From assembly GCF_010894435.1 (NCBI RefSeq), contig NZ_JAAIXZ010000008.1, positions 186,001 to 250,000 on the forward strand: a stretch of DNA of 64,000 bases. Reading direction: 5' to 3'. A model generated the notes under the pieces. The model had not been told where the DNA came from. It worked only from the letters and a program-made list of their open reading frames with translations, and made no database searches. Shown one piece after another: positions 9,767 to 19,571 of the stretch (positions are counted from its first letter, which is position 1; each line of letters starts with the position of its first letter). The translations under genes and the position numbers were made by a program. This DNA comes from Pyxidicoccus trucidator (GTDB lineage: Bacteria; Myxococcota; Myxococcia; Myxococcales; Myxococcaceae).

Positions 9767-11167
9767 GTGAGCACGAAGAACGTTCGCATCGAGAAGGACA
9801 CCTTCGGCCCCATCGAGGTGCCCGCCGAGCGCCTCTGGGGCGCGCAGACGCAGCGCAGCCTCCAGAACTTCGCCATCTCCACCGAGCGCATGCCGCCCGC
9901 GCTCATCCGCTCGCTCGTGCTGGTGAAGAAGGCCGCCGCGCTGGTCAACATGGAGAACGGCTCCCTGTCGCGCGAGAAGGGCGAGGTCATCGTCAAGGCC
10001 GCCGACGAGGTCCTCGCCGGCCAGCACGACGGCGAGTTCCCCCTGAGCATCTGGCAGACGGGCAGCGGCACCCAGACGAACATGAACTGCAACGAGGTGC
10101 TGGCCAACCGCGCCTCGGAGCTGCTCGGCGGCGAGCGCGGCGAGGCCCGCAAGGTCCACCCCAACGACGACGTCAACAAGGGGCAGAGCTCCAACGACGT
10201 CTTCCCCACCGCGATGAGCGTGGCCGCCGCCACCGCCCTCGTCGAGCACGTGCTCCCCGAGCTGAAGTCGCTCCGCGAGGTGCTCGCGGAGAAGTCCCGC
10301 GCCTTCAAGGACATCGTCAAGATTGGCCGCACCCACCTCCAGGACGCGACGCCGCTCACCCTGGGGCAGGAGCTCAGCGGCTACGTGGCCCAGTTGGAGC
10401 ACGCGCGGGGACACCTGGAGCGGACCCTGCCGCACCTGTACGAGCTGGCCCTGGGCGGCACCGCCGTGGGCACCGGCCTCAATGCGCCCAGGGGCTACGC
10501 CGAGCGTGTCGCGAAGGAGATTGCCCGCCTCACCGGCCACCCCTTCGTCACCGCGCCCAACAAGTTCGAGGCGCTCGCCGCCAACGACGCGCTCGTCCAG
10601 GCGCACGGCGCCCTGAAGGGCCTGGCCGCGGTGCTCTTCAAGGTGGCCAATGACGTGCGCTGGCTGGCCTCCGGGCCCCGCTCCGGCCTGGGAGAAATCA
10701 CCATTCCGGAGAACGAGCCGGGCAGCTCCATCATGCCGGGCAAGGTGAACCCCACCCAGAGCGAGGCGCTCACCATGCTGTGCGCCCAGGTGATGGGGAA
10801 CGACGTCGCCGTCACCGTGGGCGGCGCGTCCGGCAACTTCGAGCTGAACGTCTTCAAGCCCCTCATCATCCACAACACCCTGCAGACCTGCCGGCTGCTG
10901 GCGGACGGCATGCGCAGCTTCCGCCTCAACTGCGCCGTGGGACTCGAGCCCAACATGCCGCGCATCCGGGAGAACCTGGAGCGCAGCCTGATGCTCGTCA
11001 CCGCCCTCAACCCGCACATCGGCTACGACAACGCGGCGAAAATCGCGAAGAAGGCCCACAAGGAGGGCAAGACGCTCAAGGAGGTCGCCGTCGAGCTGGG
11101 CCTGCTCACCGCGGAGCAGTTCGACCAGTGGGTCCGCCCGGAGGCGATGACGGGGCAGAAGGACTGA
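9767..11167 (+). CDS. fumC: Fumarate hydratase class II
   Basis: This 466-residue enzyme interconverts fumarate and malate in the TCA cycle without an iron-sulfur cluster. It shows the superfamily signature [13 protein letters not shown], the substrate-binding [13 protein letters not shown] and the ASNDVFPT-like [11 protein letters not shown] stretch. The GTG at 9767 is taken as start because GAGGAG sits nine bases before it and the conserved [21 protein letters not shown] follows at once. It acts as a cytoplasmic homotetramer in known relatives. Confidence 0.96.
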   Translation: MSTKNVRIEKDTFGPIEVPAERLWGAQTQRSLQNFAISTERMPPALIRSLVLVKKAAALVNMENGSLSREKGEVIVKAADEVLAGQHDGEFPLSIWQTGSGTQTNMNCNEVLANRASELLGGERGEARKVHPNDDVNKGQSSNDVFPTAMSVAAATALVEHVLPELKSLREVLAEKSRAFKDIVKIGRTHLQDATPLTLGQELSGYVAQLEHARGHLERTLPHLYELALGGTAVGTGLNAPRGYAERVAKEIARLTGHPFVTAPNKFEALAANDALVQAHGALKGLAAVLFKVANDVRWLASGPRSGLGEITIPENEPGSSIMPGKVNPTQSEALTMLCAQVMGNDVAVTVGGASGNFELNVFKPLIIHNTLQTCRLLADGMRSFRLNCAVGLEPNMPRIRENLERSLMLVTALNPHIGYDNAAKIAKKAHKEGKTLKEVAVELGLLTAEQFDQWVRPEAMTGQKD

Positions 11168-11343
11168 TTCTCGCGCGCTCCCGCTTCACCGCGCCGGGGC
11201 GTGTGCGGGAAGGTGGGCCTGACCTCCAGGCCTCGAAGGCCTCGCCCTCCTTCCGGGGAGGCAGGCCCCAAGCGTGGTGCAGCGCACGCTCCGGGAAGAA
11301 GGGACGGGCGCGTCGGGGGGAGGGAGATTAGGGTACTGAGGCC

Positions 11344-11949
<606 letters not shown>

Positions 11950-11958
11950 GCTCCCGCC

Positions 11959-11983
11959 GCCCCCGCTCCAGCCGAGCGGGGGC
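11959..11983 (+). terminator. Hairpin terminator after clpP
   Basis: A perfect 10-bp stem, GCCCCCGCTC with GAGCGGGGGC around a CAGCC loop, begins ten bases after the clpP stop codon. Confidence 0.75.
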
Positions 11984-12204
11984 CGGGCCGACCGGGTTCG
12001 CTCCAGGCAGGGCGAGGCCGCCCGCCCCCGGTCATACGTAGCTTGAGGCGTGGCCGTGGTGGTGCACCTGCCCGGCGCCTCGCATTCCCGCCATTTTCGT
12101 GGCGCAGGCTCCGCGCTGGAGGCCCTGGCAGGCGCAGGTTCTGCGCGGTCCGCGCGCCCGCTCCCTCGGCTGCGCGTGGCATGGCGCATGCTCAAGCTTC
12201 AGGC

Positions 12205-12612
12205 ATGCCCCCGCCCCGCATACTCCTGTCCTTCGCTTCGCTCGTGCCCGCGCTCGTGGCCGGCCTCGCGTGCGGTACGACGCCCACGGGCCGCCCGCCC
12301 GAGCCGCCCTCGGCGTACACCATCCAGCAGGAGCTCGGACAGCGGGACGTCATCCAGGCGGGGCAGGAATACGCCCGGCACAACAGCCTCCTGGTGGCCG
12401 AGGCCAGTGAGGCCATCGAGATACGCCCCAACTACTGGCGGCTGCGCTTCGGGCTCCCGGACCAGCCTGGCCGCCTGCTGGAGCTGGAGTTCGACGAGCT
12501 GGCCCGCCGCGTGACGCGCGCCCAGGAGATTGAAGTCATCCCGCGTGACCTGCCCAGCGACGCGGCTGTGGGCGGGAGCGGAGACCCGGGCAGCAGGGGC
12601 CCCATTCCCTGA
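12205..12612 (+). CDS. Putative lipoprotein, unknown function
   Basis: About 135 residues from the ATG at 12205 (an ATG at 12181 would add eight). The N-terminus MPPPRILLSFASLVPALVAG followed by LACG looks like a lipoprotein signal, although the residue at -3 is not classic. The mature part contains a charged helical stretch (IQQELGQRDVIQAGQEYARH) and a segment around NYWRLRFGL. The C-terminus is Gly/Pro-rich. No family recognised. It converges with the PNPOx-like gene two bases later, with no room for a terminator. Confidence 0.6.
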   Translation: MPPPRILLSFASLVPALVAGLACGTTPTGRPPEPPSAYTIQQELGQRDVIQAGQEYARHNSLLVAEASEAIEIRPNYWRLRFGLPDQPGRLLELEFDELARRVTRAQEIEVIPRDLPSDAAVGGSGDPGSRGPIP

Positions 12613-12614
12613 CG

Positions 12615-13199
12615 TCAGGTGGCCGGGCTCTCGTGGCCGGTGTCTTCCGCTTCAACGAGGCCGGTCGGCAGGCCATCGATGCTGAGCAGGTTCTTCTGGT
12701 GCCGGTAGGTCTTCAGCCCCTCCGGGCCCTTGGCCTCGGCCCACTTCGTGAGCGTGGGACGCTCGCCGCCGTACTCGTAGAGCGGGACGCCATAGCCGCA
12801 GGAGGTCTGCACGAGCTCGAGGTCGAGCCACACCATCTGCCGGGCGCCCACGGGCTCCACGCCGCCGAAGTCGGAGGCCAGCAGGCGGGTGTACTCGGGG
12901 CCGCCACGAGGAAGCACGCGGCCGCGTCCGTAGAGGCGCAGAATCAGGGGCGGCCCCTCGAAGGCGCAGAACATGAGGGTGAGGCGCCCGTCCGCCAGCA
13001 GGTGCGCCGCCGTCTCGTTGCCGCTGCCGGTGCGGTCGAGGTAGGCGACCGCCGTGTCACTGAGGATGCGGAGCGCGTCGAGCCCCTTGGGCGAGAGGTT
13101 CACATGCCCGGTGGACGCGGCGGAGGCGGTGAAGAACAGCCGCTGGCGCTGGATGAACTCACGGTGGGTGGGCTCGAGGTGCGGGAACTGTTTCGCCAC
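12615..13199 (-). CDS. Pyridoxamine 5'-phosphate oxidase family protein
   Basis: A 194-residue split-barrel flavoprotein-like protein. The N-terminal region FIQRQRLFFTASAASTGHVNLSPKG and the following LADGRLTLMFCAFEGPPLILRLYGRG are typical of the general-stress/PNPOx-like branch rather than true PdxH. The GTG at 13199 is chosen because AGGAGG lies about eight bases before it; the ATG at 13250 lacks such a site. Members bind FMN, F420 or heme; the cofactor and substrate here are unknown. It lies downstream of the reductase gene in the same direction, with an 83-base gap. Confidence 0.8.
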   Translation of the reverse strand: MAKQFPHLEPTHREFIQRQRLFFTASAASTGHVNLSPKGLDALRILSDTAVAYLDRTGSGNETAAHLLADGRLTLMFCAFEGPPLILRLYGRGRVLPRGGPEYTRLLASDFGGVEPVGARQMVWLDLELVQTSCGYGVPLYEYGGERPTLTKWAEAKGPEGLKTYRHQKNLLSIDGLPTGLVEAEDTGHESPAT

Positions 13200-13282
13200 G
13201 ACTGCGTTCCTCCTGCCGCGAGCGAGGTGCCACGCCGCGGTCGTGGGCATGCTAACGGCCGCGTCGTCCGCCCCGCCAGACT

Positions 13283-14341
13283 TCAGGGGATGACGCGGCG
13301 CCGCCGGAAGTCGTCGAAGATGCGCAGGAACATCGCCTCGGTGTCCACGTACTCGTGGAAGCCGAACCGGCGGGCCTTGGTGCCGTCGGCAATCACGTCG
13401 TAGTCCCAGGCGAAGACGAAGTCGCCGAAGCGCCAGGACGACACGTCCTTGTAGGGGTGCCGCTCCAGCCCGTGCTTCTCCTGCATGGCCTTCCACAGCG
13501 GCTCCTTGTCGGCCATGACCACGTCGAGCGACATCGGCAGCGGTGGGGCCACCTCCAGCTCGAAGTAGCGGGCGATTTTCGGCCACAGCTCGCTCCACCG
13601 GAACAGGTCGCCGTTGTTGATGTTGAAGGCCTGGTTGGCGCAGCGCTCGTCGGTCGCCGCCCACACGGTGGCCTTCGCCAGCAGGTCCGCGTCCGTCATC
13701 TCCAGCAGCTTGTCGTAGGCGCCCGGCTTGCCCGGGAAGCGCAGCGGCAGCCCCAGCTCCTTCGAGATGGCCGCGTACACGGCAATCACCATCGTCAGGT
13801 TCATCGGGTTGCCCAGTCCGAAGCCGCACACCACGGACGGGCGGATGGCGGACCAGCTCCACGCCTTGCCCCGCTGCCGTGACTCCAGGAAGGCCTGCTG
13901 GTCCACGTTGAACTCGGGCGGCATGTGGTGCGCGTCCGTCTCGCGGGCCGGCGTCTTGAACGGGCCCAGGTGCGCGCCGTAGACCTTGTAGCCCTGCATC
14001 AGGCTGACGTGCCGCAGGCCGGGGGCGATGGGCTCGAGGGCGTCCACCACGTTGACGAGCATGCCCAGGTTCGGCGGCACCAGCTCCGCCCAGGTGGGTC
14101 GGTCCTGGTACGCGGCGTAGAAGATGTGCGTGACGTGGGAGAGCGCGCCCAGCTTCTCGCGGGTGTCGTTCCGGTCGAGCAGGTCCACCGCGAGGTACCG
14201 GACGCGGCCCTCGGACGCGCCGCCCCGGCGCGACACGCCGATGACGTCCCAGTCGCCGAGCGCCGCGAGGTGGGTGACGAGGTTGCGGCCGATGACTCCC
14301 TGGGCTCCGACGACCAGGGCGACCTTGCGCTGCGTGCTCAT
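13283..14341 (-). CDS. SDR-family NAD(P)-dependent oxidoreductase, PRISE-like
   Basis: A 352-residue reductase. The Rossmann motif is VVGAQGVIGRNL near residues 10-21. YKVYGAHLGPFKTPA contains the modified Tyr region, and NVDQQAF with PSVVCGFGLGNPMNL resembles the progesterone 5-beta-reductase/iridoid synthase (PRISE) branch, which reduces activated C=C bonds with NADPH. The usual YxxxK is replaced in this branch, as it appears to be here. GGAGTG lies just before the ATG. It diverges from a LysR regulator 173 bases away, which probably controls it. The natural substrate is unknown. Confidence 0.85.
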   Translation of the reverse strand: MSTQRKVALVVGAQGVIGRNLVTHLAALGDWDVIGVSRRGGASEGRVRYLAVDLLDRNDTREKLGALSHVTHIFYAAYQDRPTWAELVPPNLGMLVNVVDALEPIAPGLRHVSLMQGYKVYGAHLGPFKTPARETDAHHMPPEFNVDQQAFLESRQRGKAWSWSAIRPSVVCGFGLGNPMNLTMVIAVYAAISKELGLPLRFPGKPGAYDKLLEMTDADLLAKATVWAATDERCANQAFNINNGDLFRWSELWPKIARYFELEVAPPLPMSLDVVMADKEPLWKAMQEKHGLERHPYKDVSSWRFGDFVFAWDYDVIADGTKARRFGFHEYVDTEAMFLRIFDDFRRRRVIP

Positions 14342-14366
14342 GACTCACTCCTGTGGGAAGGGCGCC

Positions 14367-14490
14367 TGCCGTGCGGCGGTGGCGGAGGGGCCACGCACGG
14401 CGGGCGGGGAAGGCTGGCCTCGCGGCGACAACCGCGAACGCACCTGATAATGGGCGCGGCATCGCTCGTGGGCCATGCCGCCGCACGGCA
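14367..14490. repeat. 13-bp inverted repeat in the SDR/LysR divergent region
   Basis: TGCCGTGCGGCGG at 14367-14379 is the exact reverse complement of CCGCCGCACGGCA at 14478-14490, with about 98 bases between. The arms lie close to the two divergent gene starts. This would suit two half-sites bridged by a LysR tetramer, but the arms lack an obvious T-N11-A core. Confidence 0.5.
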
Positions 14491-14514
14491 CAGGACTTGT
14501 GAGGTGAACTCACG

Positions 14515-15420
14515 ATGGCGCGTCTGGACGTCAACCGCTCTGGGGAGATGGAGGTGTTCGTCCGGGTCGTCGAGCTCGGCGGCTTCTCCGCCGCGGCGCG
14601 CGCGTTCCGGATGACGCCTTCCGCGGTCAGCAAGCTCGTGGCACGGCTCGAAGGCCGGCTGGGCGCCCGGCTCATCAATCGCTCGACGCGGCGACTCCAG
14701 CTCACCCCCGAGGGCGTCACCTTCTACGAGCGGAGCGTCCGCGTCCTCGCCGACCTGGAGGAGGCCGAGCGTGGGGCCGCCACGAGCGCCGCGCCGCAAG
14801 GCCGCCTGCGGGTCAACGCCAGCGTGCCCTTCGGCACACACTTCCTGCTGCCGCTCGTTCCGGAGTTCCTCTCACTCCACCCCGCCATCACCCTGGACCT
14901 CGTCCTGACCGACGAGGTGGTCAACCTCCTGGAGGAGCGCACGGACGTGGCGATTCGCAGCGGGCCGCTCAAGAGCTCGGACCTCGTCGCGCGCAAGCTG
15001 GGCGAGACGCGGATGGTCGTCGTCGGGGCGCCCGCCTACCTGAAGCGCGTGGGGACTCCGGCGACTCCGAGGGAGCTGGAGCGGCACAACCTGCTCCGGT
15101 TCGGCTATGCGCGCGCGGTGGAGGGGTGGCCCTTCGTGCACCGTGGCGCCGAGGTGGTGATTTCCCCCGTCGGGAACGCGCAGGCGAGCAATGGCGAGGC
15201 GCTGCGGCAGCTCGCGCTCGGGGGGCTCGGCCTCGCGCGGCTCGCGGCCTTCCAGGTGAAGGACGACGTCGCCGCCGGGCGACTGGTGCTGGTGCTGGAG
15301 GACCACAACCCCGGGGACACCGAGGCGATTCATGCGGTGTTCCTCGGCGCGGGAGGGCCGCTGCCTCCCCGCGTGCGGGCCTTCCTGGACTACCTGTCCG
15401 CGAAGGTGCGGCTGGACTGA
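14515..15420 (+). CDS. LysR-family transcriptional regulator
   Basis: A 301-residue regulator. The N-terminal winged helix-turn-helix (residues ~8-65) contains FVRVVELGGFSAAARAFRM and SAVSKLVARLEGRLGARLINRSTRRL. Residues ~95-295 form the periplasmic-binding-protein-like effector domain (GRLRVNASVPFGTHFLLPLV). The sequence is closest in style to the branch that controls oxidoreductases and efflux genes. It is divergent from the PRISE-like reductase and likely regulates it and itself. The ligand is unknown. Confidence 0.92.
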   Translation: MARLDVNRSGEMEVFVRVVELGGFSAAARAFRMTPSAVSKLVARLEGRLGARLINRSTRRLQLTPEGVTFYERSVRVLADLEEAERGAATSAAPQGRLRVNASVPFGTHFLLPLVPEFLSLHPAITLDLVLTDEVVNLLEERTDVAIRSGPLKSSDLVARKLGETRMVVVGAPAYLKRVGTPATPRELERHNLLRFGYARAVEGWPFVHRGAEVVISPVGNAQASNGEALRQLALGGLGLARLAAFQVKDDVAAGRLVLVLEDHNPGDTEAIHAVFLGAGGPLPPRVRAFLDYLSAKVRLD

Positions 15421-15752
15421 CGGGCCCGGCGCACGCGGCGAATTCTTTCGCCCGCGCCTGAGACAATTTCCCGGTCATTACGTTTCCTGGATGTCCGCAC
15501 CTGGAGACCCCGGACACGGGGCCCGGGCGGGGACGCCGCTGAAGTCCCTCGCTCAGCGGAGTCAGGAGCCCACGCCAGCGCCGCGCACGCGCTGTCTGGC
15601 GTTACGAGCCAGGTGACCGGGCACTCGTGTGCGCGCGAAGTCCCGGACGGCTGGCTCTCGTGGGGCTCCGCAAGAAACACCTCTCACGGCTGCACCCACC
15701 CCAGCGCCTGCCGGTTGGCGGATGCCTGGACCTCGTTTGTCAGGAGATGGCA
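15421..15752. other. Gene-free stretch (332 bases)
   Basis: No convincing gene or RNA is seen here. Frames in this stretch lack family similarity and Shine-Dalgarno support. It ends with an AGGAG ribosome binding site (15742-15746) for the following lipoprotein and must contain that gene's promoter. Confidence 0.5.
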
Positions 15753-16667
15753 ATGAACATCAGACGCATGCTGCTTGTGATTGCAACGGTGGCGGTTTCC
15801 TCTCTCAGTGCCTGCGGCACGGACGGCTCCGAGACGGCCGCGGATGGCGCGACGTCCGTCGTCGACCCGGCCACCGGCGAGCCCGTGGCGACCAACTACC
15901 CCACGGACGCGAAGTTCGTCGACGTGTCCATGGAGACGGCCAGCTCCCCGCTGGTGTCGAGAATCTGCCCGGTGGATGACCCCTTCTGTGTGCCCCGCGA
16001 GTGCTTCCCCTGGGACCCGGACTGCATCTGCGACCCGGTGAACGACTTCGGCTGCGAGCCCTGCGACCCGACCAATGAGCTGGCGTGGTGCTACGAGCCG
16101 CCGCCCCCTCCTCCCTGCACGGCCGCGGACGGGCTCATCAGCCAGTACCGCGTGCAGCGCACGGGCCGTGAGGCGAGCGAGCAGGCCGAGGTCACCATCT
16201 TCGGGGGCAGCCGCTGCAACCGCTTCGTCGTCACCGGTATCGGTGGTGCCATCGTCTCCGACAGCAACTACGAGACGCTGCACATCGAGTACCGGCAGCT
16301 CTACGCGGACGGCACCATGGGGCCGCGCACCATCCACCGCACGGGCAGCAACCCCAACCGCATCCCGGAGGCCTGGGTGCAGGCGCCGGACGGCTACGCC
16401 ATCGTGGGCGTGGCGGCGGGCCAGCAGAGCTCGCATGACCTGAAGACCCTCATCGGCTACTCCCGCCAGGTCGTGGTGACCTCGGCCGGCGTGCGCATGA
16501 GCGGCCCGTACCAGCCCATCCATGGCGGCGTGAACCCCTACGGCACGCTCGACTCCCTCGCCGTCAACCAGACGCCGAATGACAACGAGGTCTTCGTCGG
16601 CCTGGGCCTGCGGTCGGCCGTCCAGCAGACCAAGACCCTCGTCGCGTTCATCGGCACGCTCCCGTAG
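15753..16667 (+). CDS. Cys-rich putative lipoprotein
   Basis: A 304-residue protein exported as a lipoprotein: a positively charged start, a hydrophobic core and the lipobox LSAC near residue 21. After a linker comes a Cys-rich segment (residues ~70-125) with many Cys separated by Asp/Pro and a PPPPPP run. The C-terminal ~170 residues start with ISQYRVQRTG, alternate short hydrophobic strands and contain FVVTGIGGAIV and YAIVGVAAG, suggesting a beta-rich, possibly lectin-like domain. The ATG at 15753 is preferred to that at 15747, which overlaps the AGGAG site. Function unknown; surface location is inferred. Confidence 0.7.
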   Translation: MNIRRMLLVIATVAVSSLSACGTDGSETAADGATSVVDPATGEPVATNYPTDAKFVDVSMETASSPLVSRICPVDDPFCVPRECFPWDPDCICDPVNDFGCEPCDPTNELAWCYEPPPPPPCTAADGLISQYRVQRTGREASEQAEVTIFGGSRCNRFVVTGIGGAIVSDSNYETLHIEYRQLYADGTMGPRTIHRTGSNPNRIPEAWVQAPDGYAIVGVAAGQQSSHDLKTLIGYSRQVVVTSAGVRMSGPYQPIHGGVNPYGTLDSLAVNQTPNDNEVFVGLGLRSAVQQTKTLVAFIGTLP

Positions 16668-16693
16668 TCCGCACGCTCTCGGAGCGCTGACAG

Positions 16694-16724
16694 GGACCCG
16701 CGGCGGCGGTGTGGCCGCGGGTCC
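16694..16724 (+). terminator. Hairpin terminator after the Cys-rich lipoprotein
   Basis: Perfect 11-bp arms GGACCCGCGGC and GCCGCGGGTCC enclose a 9-base loop, 26 bases after the stop codon at 16667. Confidence 0.75.
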
Positions 16725-16750
16725 TCGTGGCGTACCCCTCCGCGGGTGGC

Positions 16751-16776
16751 CCTGAAGGGGGTGACGGCCCTTCAGG
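16751..16776 (-). terminator. Hairpin terminator at the end of the DUF3293 gene
   Basis: CCTGAAGGG pairs perfectly with CCCTTCAGG across an 8-base loop. It overlaps the last codons of the minus-strand gene that ends at 16772. Confidence 0.6.
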
Positions 16777-17230
16777 AGCCGTAGCGCTCAGCTGGGATGT
16801 CGCAGAAGAGCAGCTCCGCCGGAGCGCCCGTGCGGCCCACCAGCACCGCCACCTGTCCGTAGGCGCAGCCGAAGCGCTCGGCCTCCGCGCGAGGCAGGCC
16901 GGGGACGAAGAGGCTCTGCTCGGACCAGCTCCCGTCCTCCGCCTCGCCGATGGCCGCGGCCACCACCCAGCCTCCGGCCACCAACTGGGAGACGAGGCGC
17001 TCCTGCGCGCGGCGGTTCTCGTCCTCGCCGCGTGGGCGCGAGCCCGGGTTCCACGCCGTCAGGAAGCTCCACTCCCGGTGGCCGCGCGCCGCGAGCGCCG
17101 CGTCCAGTGCGGGGTGGAGCGCCCCCACCCGCAGGAGCAGCTCGTGCCCCCCGGTGGACGCATGGGGACGGACGACGTAGCGCGTCGTCCGGTAGGCCTC
17201 CATCAACCGCGTTCTCTCGGGATGGCTCAT
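16772..17230 (-). CDS. DUF3293 domain-containing protein
   Basis: A 152-residue protein with the DUF3293 layout: RLMEAYRTTRYVV at the start, FLTAWNPGSRPRGEDEN in the middle and SWSEQSLFVPG then AYGQVAVLV near the end. No function is known for the family. The ATG at 17230 has GCGGGA upstream and gives a family-like N-terminus. An alternative start at 17314 would overlap the M48 stop codon as ATGA and give 180 residues; that extra part has weaker GC3 bias, so I favour the shorter form. It is likely co-transcribed with the metalloprotease gene. Confidence 0.75.
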   Translation of the reverse strand: MSHPERTRLMEAYRTTRYVVRPHASTGGHELLLRVGALHPALDAALAARGHREWSFLTAWNPGSRPRGEDENRRAQERLVSQLVAGGWVVAAAIGEAEDGSWSEQSLFVPGLPRAEAERFGCAYGQVAVLVGRTGAPAELLFCDIPAERYGS

Positions 17231-17310
17231 TCCCGCATTGTCGCGCCCGCACGGTGTCGCTGTCAGCCCGGGGGGCTCCGAAAGTGTGGGCTCCATCACG
17301 GGAGCGCGCG

Positions 17311-18747
17311 TCATCGTGAGGGCTTCACCCCGCCAGTGACGCGCTTCACCGTGTGTCCCGCGGGCAGCGAGTCCCCGGGCTGCACGCCGTTGATGAGGGC
17401 CACCTCCTCCAGGGGAATGGTGGAGGGGTAGCGCTGGTGGAACTCGCGCACCGTCATGGGCGCGTCCAGCTTCACCAGCTCGATTCGCGCCGGCTGCATG
17501 TTCAGCGCGGCCGGGTCGGTCAGCTCGCCGAAGCTGGTGAAGGTGGCGCGGAAGGCGTCGTCATACGCCGGGAGCTGTTCCGCCACCGTGTAGCCCAGCA
17601 ACTGCAGCGTGGCGCCCGCGTGCCTGAAGAAGGTGGTGACGCCGCGGATGACGCCCTGCTCGGTCTGCGCCTGGAAGTACGCCGAGCCTCGGGGGTAGCC
17701 CTCGGCGGCCGCGCTCAGCGGCTGGATGCCCTGCTGCGAGAGGAAGGTCCGGAGGGCCTCCTCGGGTGCGATGTCGCCGGCCGGCGCGAGGCCGAGGATG
17801 GCGTCCTCCTTCGGGCTGACGGCGAGCACCGCCTGCGTCTGGTTCGCCGTCTTCCACCCCTGCGGGAAGGTGAGCTGGAAGCGAAGCCCTGGGTGGAGGA
17901 AGCGGCTGCCCTGGAAGAAGCCCTGGCGCGGGTCCTCTCCGTAGGCCATGCCCTGGAGCATCGCGAGGTACTCCTCGCGGCCCTGCTTCAGGCGGCTGAA
18001 GTCCACGTTGGCCTTCGCGGCGCGCGCTCGCGCGGTCTCCACCCGGTCCTCCGGGTTGGGGTGCGTGGCCAGCCAGGAAGGGAGGGAGCCGCCGCCCGAG
18101 GACTCACCCACGCGGCCCAGCGTGACGAAGACGTCCGCCGCCTCGCGCACGTCGTAGCCGGCCTCCAGCATGTAGCGGAAGCCCAGCTCGTCCGCCTGGC
18201 GCTCGTCGTCCCGGCCGTGCTTGAGGAAGAGGAGCTGGAGGCCCACGGTGGCCAGGCCTCCGAACTTCGCGACGTCCTCACTGAGGACGCTGCCCACCAC
18301 GAGGCCGACCTGCGCGAGCTGCGCCTTGGAGAGCTGCTCCACCGAGTGCCGCGCGGTGATGTGGCCGATTTCGTGTCCCAGCACCGATGCCAGCTCCGCC
18401 TCCGAGTTGAGGTGGGTGAGCAGCCCGCGCGTGACGAAGACGGGGCCGCCCGGCAGGGCGAAGGCATTCACCACCGGGTCTTCCACTGCCTGCACGCTCC
18501 AGGGCAGCTCCGGCCGCTCGGAGCGCTTCGCCATGGGCAGGCCCACCGCCGACACGTACTGCTGCACCTTCGCGTCGTCGACCAGGCCGATGGACTGCCG
18601 CACGTCCTGGGCGCCCTGCTTGCCGAGGGAAATCTCGTCGTTCTGGGAGACGAGGGACAGCATGCGCTTGCCCGTGGCGGGGTTGCGCACACAGGCGCTC
18701 ATCGCGAGCAGGAGCAGTGGCAGCAGCACCCGGAGTCGTGGGGCCAT
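17311..18747 (-). CDS. M48-family metalloprotease lipoprotein (BepA/YfgC-like)
   Basis: A 478-residue zinc peptidase. The N-terminus has a lipoprotein signal with Cys at residue 19 (LLLAMSAC), placing it in the periplasm. The zinc motif HEIGH is at residues 125-129 and the third ligand E182 with D186 in ERQADELGF. Relatives such as BepA assist or clear outer-membrane proteins. After the protease domain come ~200 residues without clear identity and a LysM-like tail (EEVALINGVQPGDSLPAGHT) that may touch peptidoglycan. The following DUF3293 gene is in the same direction. Confidence 0.9.
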   Translation of the reverse strand: MAPRLRVLLPLLLLAMSACVRNPATGKRMLSLVSQNDEISLGKQGAQDVRQSIGLVDDAKVQQYVSAVGLPMAKRSERPELPWSVQAVEDPVVNAFALPGGPVFVTRGLLTHLNSEAELASVLGHEIGHITARHSVEQLSKAQLAQVGLVVGSVLSEDVAKFGGLATVGLQLLFLKHGRDDERQADELGFRYMLEAGYDVREAADVFVTLGRVGESSGGGSLPSWLATHPNPEDRVETARARAAKANVDFSRLKQGREEYLAMLQGMAYGEDPRQGFFQGSRFLHPGLRFQLTFPQGWKTANQTQAVLAVSPKEDAILGLAPAGDIAPEEALRTFLSQQGIQPLSAAAEGYPRGSAYFQAQTEQGVIRGVTTFFRHAGATLQLLGYTVAEQLPAYDDAFRATFTSFGELTDPAALNMQPARIELVKLDAPMTVREFHQRYPSTIPLEEVALINGVQPGDSLPAGHTVKRVTGGVKPSR

Positions 18748-18947
18748 GAGACCTCCTGAGAGGGTGGACGCGCCCCGGGAGGGCCGGGCCCGGGGTGGGG
18801 TCCGACTTAGGGCAGCGGCGCCGGGACGGCCACGGGCGGTGTGGGCGCGGTGTCACTGCCGGACAGTCGGGCGCGCGGGCGGGCTGGACTTTCGTTAGCT
18901 TCTCCTCGTCCCGGGGCGGGGTTGCACGGGCAGGAGGTGGCTCGAGG

Positions 18948-19571
18948 ATGGATACGCTCGACGCACGGCTGGAGCGGCTGGAGCGCCGCTGCCGGCAATG
19001 GCAGGGGCTGACCTTCGCGGCGCTCGCGCTGGCCGGAGTGGGGCTGGGCGTGGCGGCGATGCGGGACACGCCGACGCCGTCCGGGGAGCTGGTGGCCTCG
19101 CGGCTGGTGCTCACCGATGCCCAGGGGCGCACCCGCGCCACCCTGGGGGCCGACGAGGAGGGCCTGTCGGGGCTGGTGCTGCGCGACGTCGAGGGGCGGC
19201 CTCGCGCGCTGCTGGGCGTGGGCGAGGACGGCTCGCCCCGGCTGCGCTTCTCCACCGCGGGCGGCGAGTCGCTGGCGGAGCTGACCGTGTACTCGGACGA
19301 GGCGCCGCGCCTGACGCTGTCCACGCCCGGTGGCGCGGACCTGTTCTCCGTGGGCCTCCAGGTGGATGGCTCTTCGCGGCTGGAGCTGGCGGACGCGGAT
19401 GGCCGGCCCCGCGCGATTCTGGGCGCGGACGAGCATGGCTCTCCGGGCCTGGTGCTGGTGGACCGGCGCGGGCAGACGCGCGCGGCCCTGCGGGTGACGC
19501 CGGCGGACGGCGCCAGCCTCGTGGTTGAAGGGCGCGACGGCGAGGTGTTCCGCGCGCCCGGAGTGCAGTGA
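18948..19571 (+). CDS. Membrane-anchored protein with beta repeats
   Basis: A 207-residue protein. The N-terminus (MDTLDARLERLERRCRQWQ) is a short coiled coil followed by one membrane helix (LTFAALALAGVGLGVAA). The rest consists of a degenerate repeat of about 27 residues with the pattern LVLxDxxGRxRAxLGxxEDGSPxL, seen at least three times (for example GLVLRDVEGRPRALLGVGED and LELADADGRPRAILGADE). Such repeats should form a beta sheet or helix outside the membrane. The ATG at 18948 follows CAGGAGG. No known family or function recognised. A REP-like element starts 25 bases after the stop. Confidence 0.75.
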   Translation: MDTLDARLERLERRCRQWQGLTFAALALAGVGLGVAAMRDTPTPSGELVASRLVLTDAQGRTRATLGADEEGLSGLVLRDVEGRPRALLGVGEDGSPRLRFSTAGGESLAELTVYSDEAPRLTLSTPGGADLFSVGLQVDGSSRLELADADGRPRAILGADEHGSPGLVLVDRRGQTRAALRVTPADGASLVVEGRDGEVFRAPGVQ

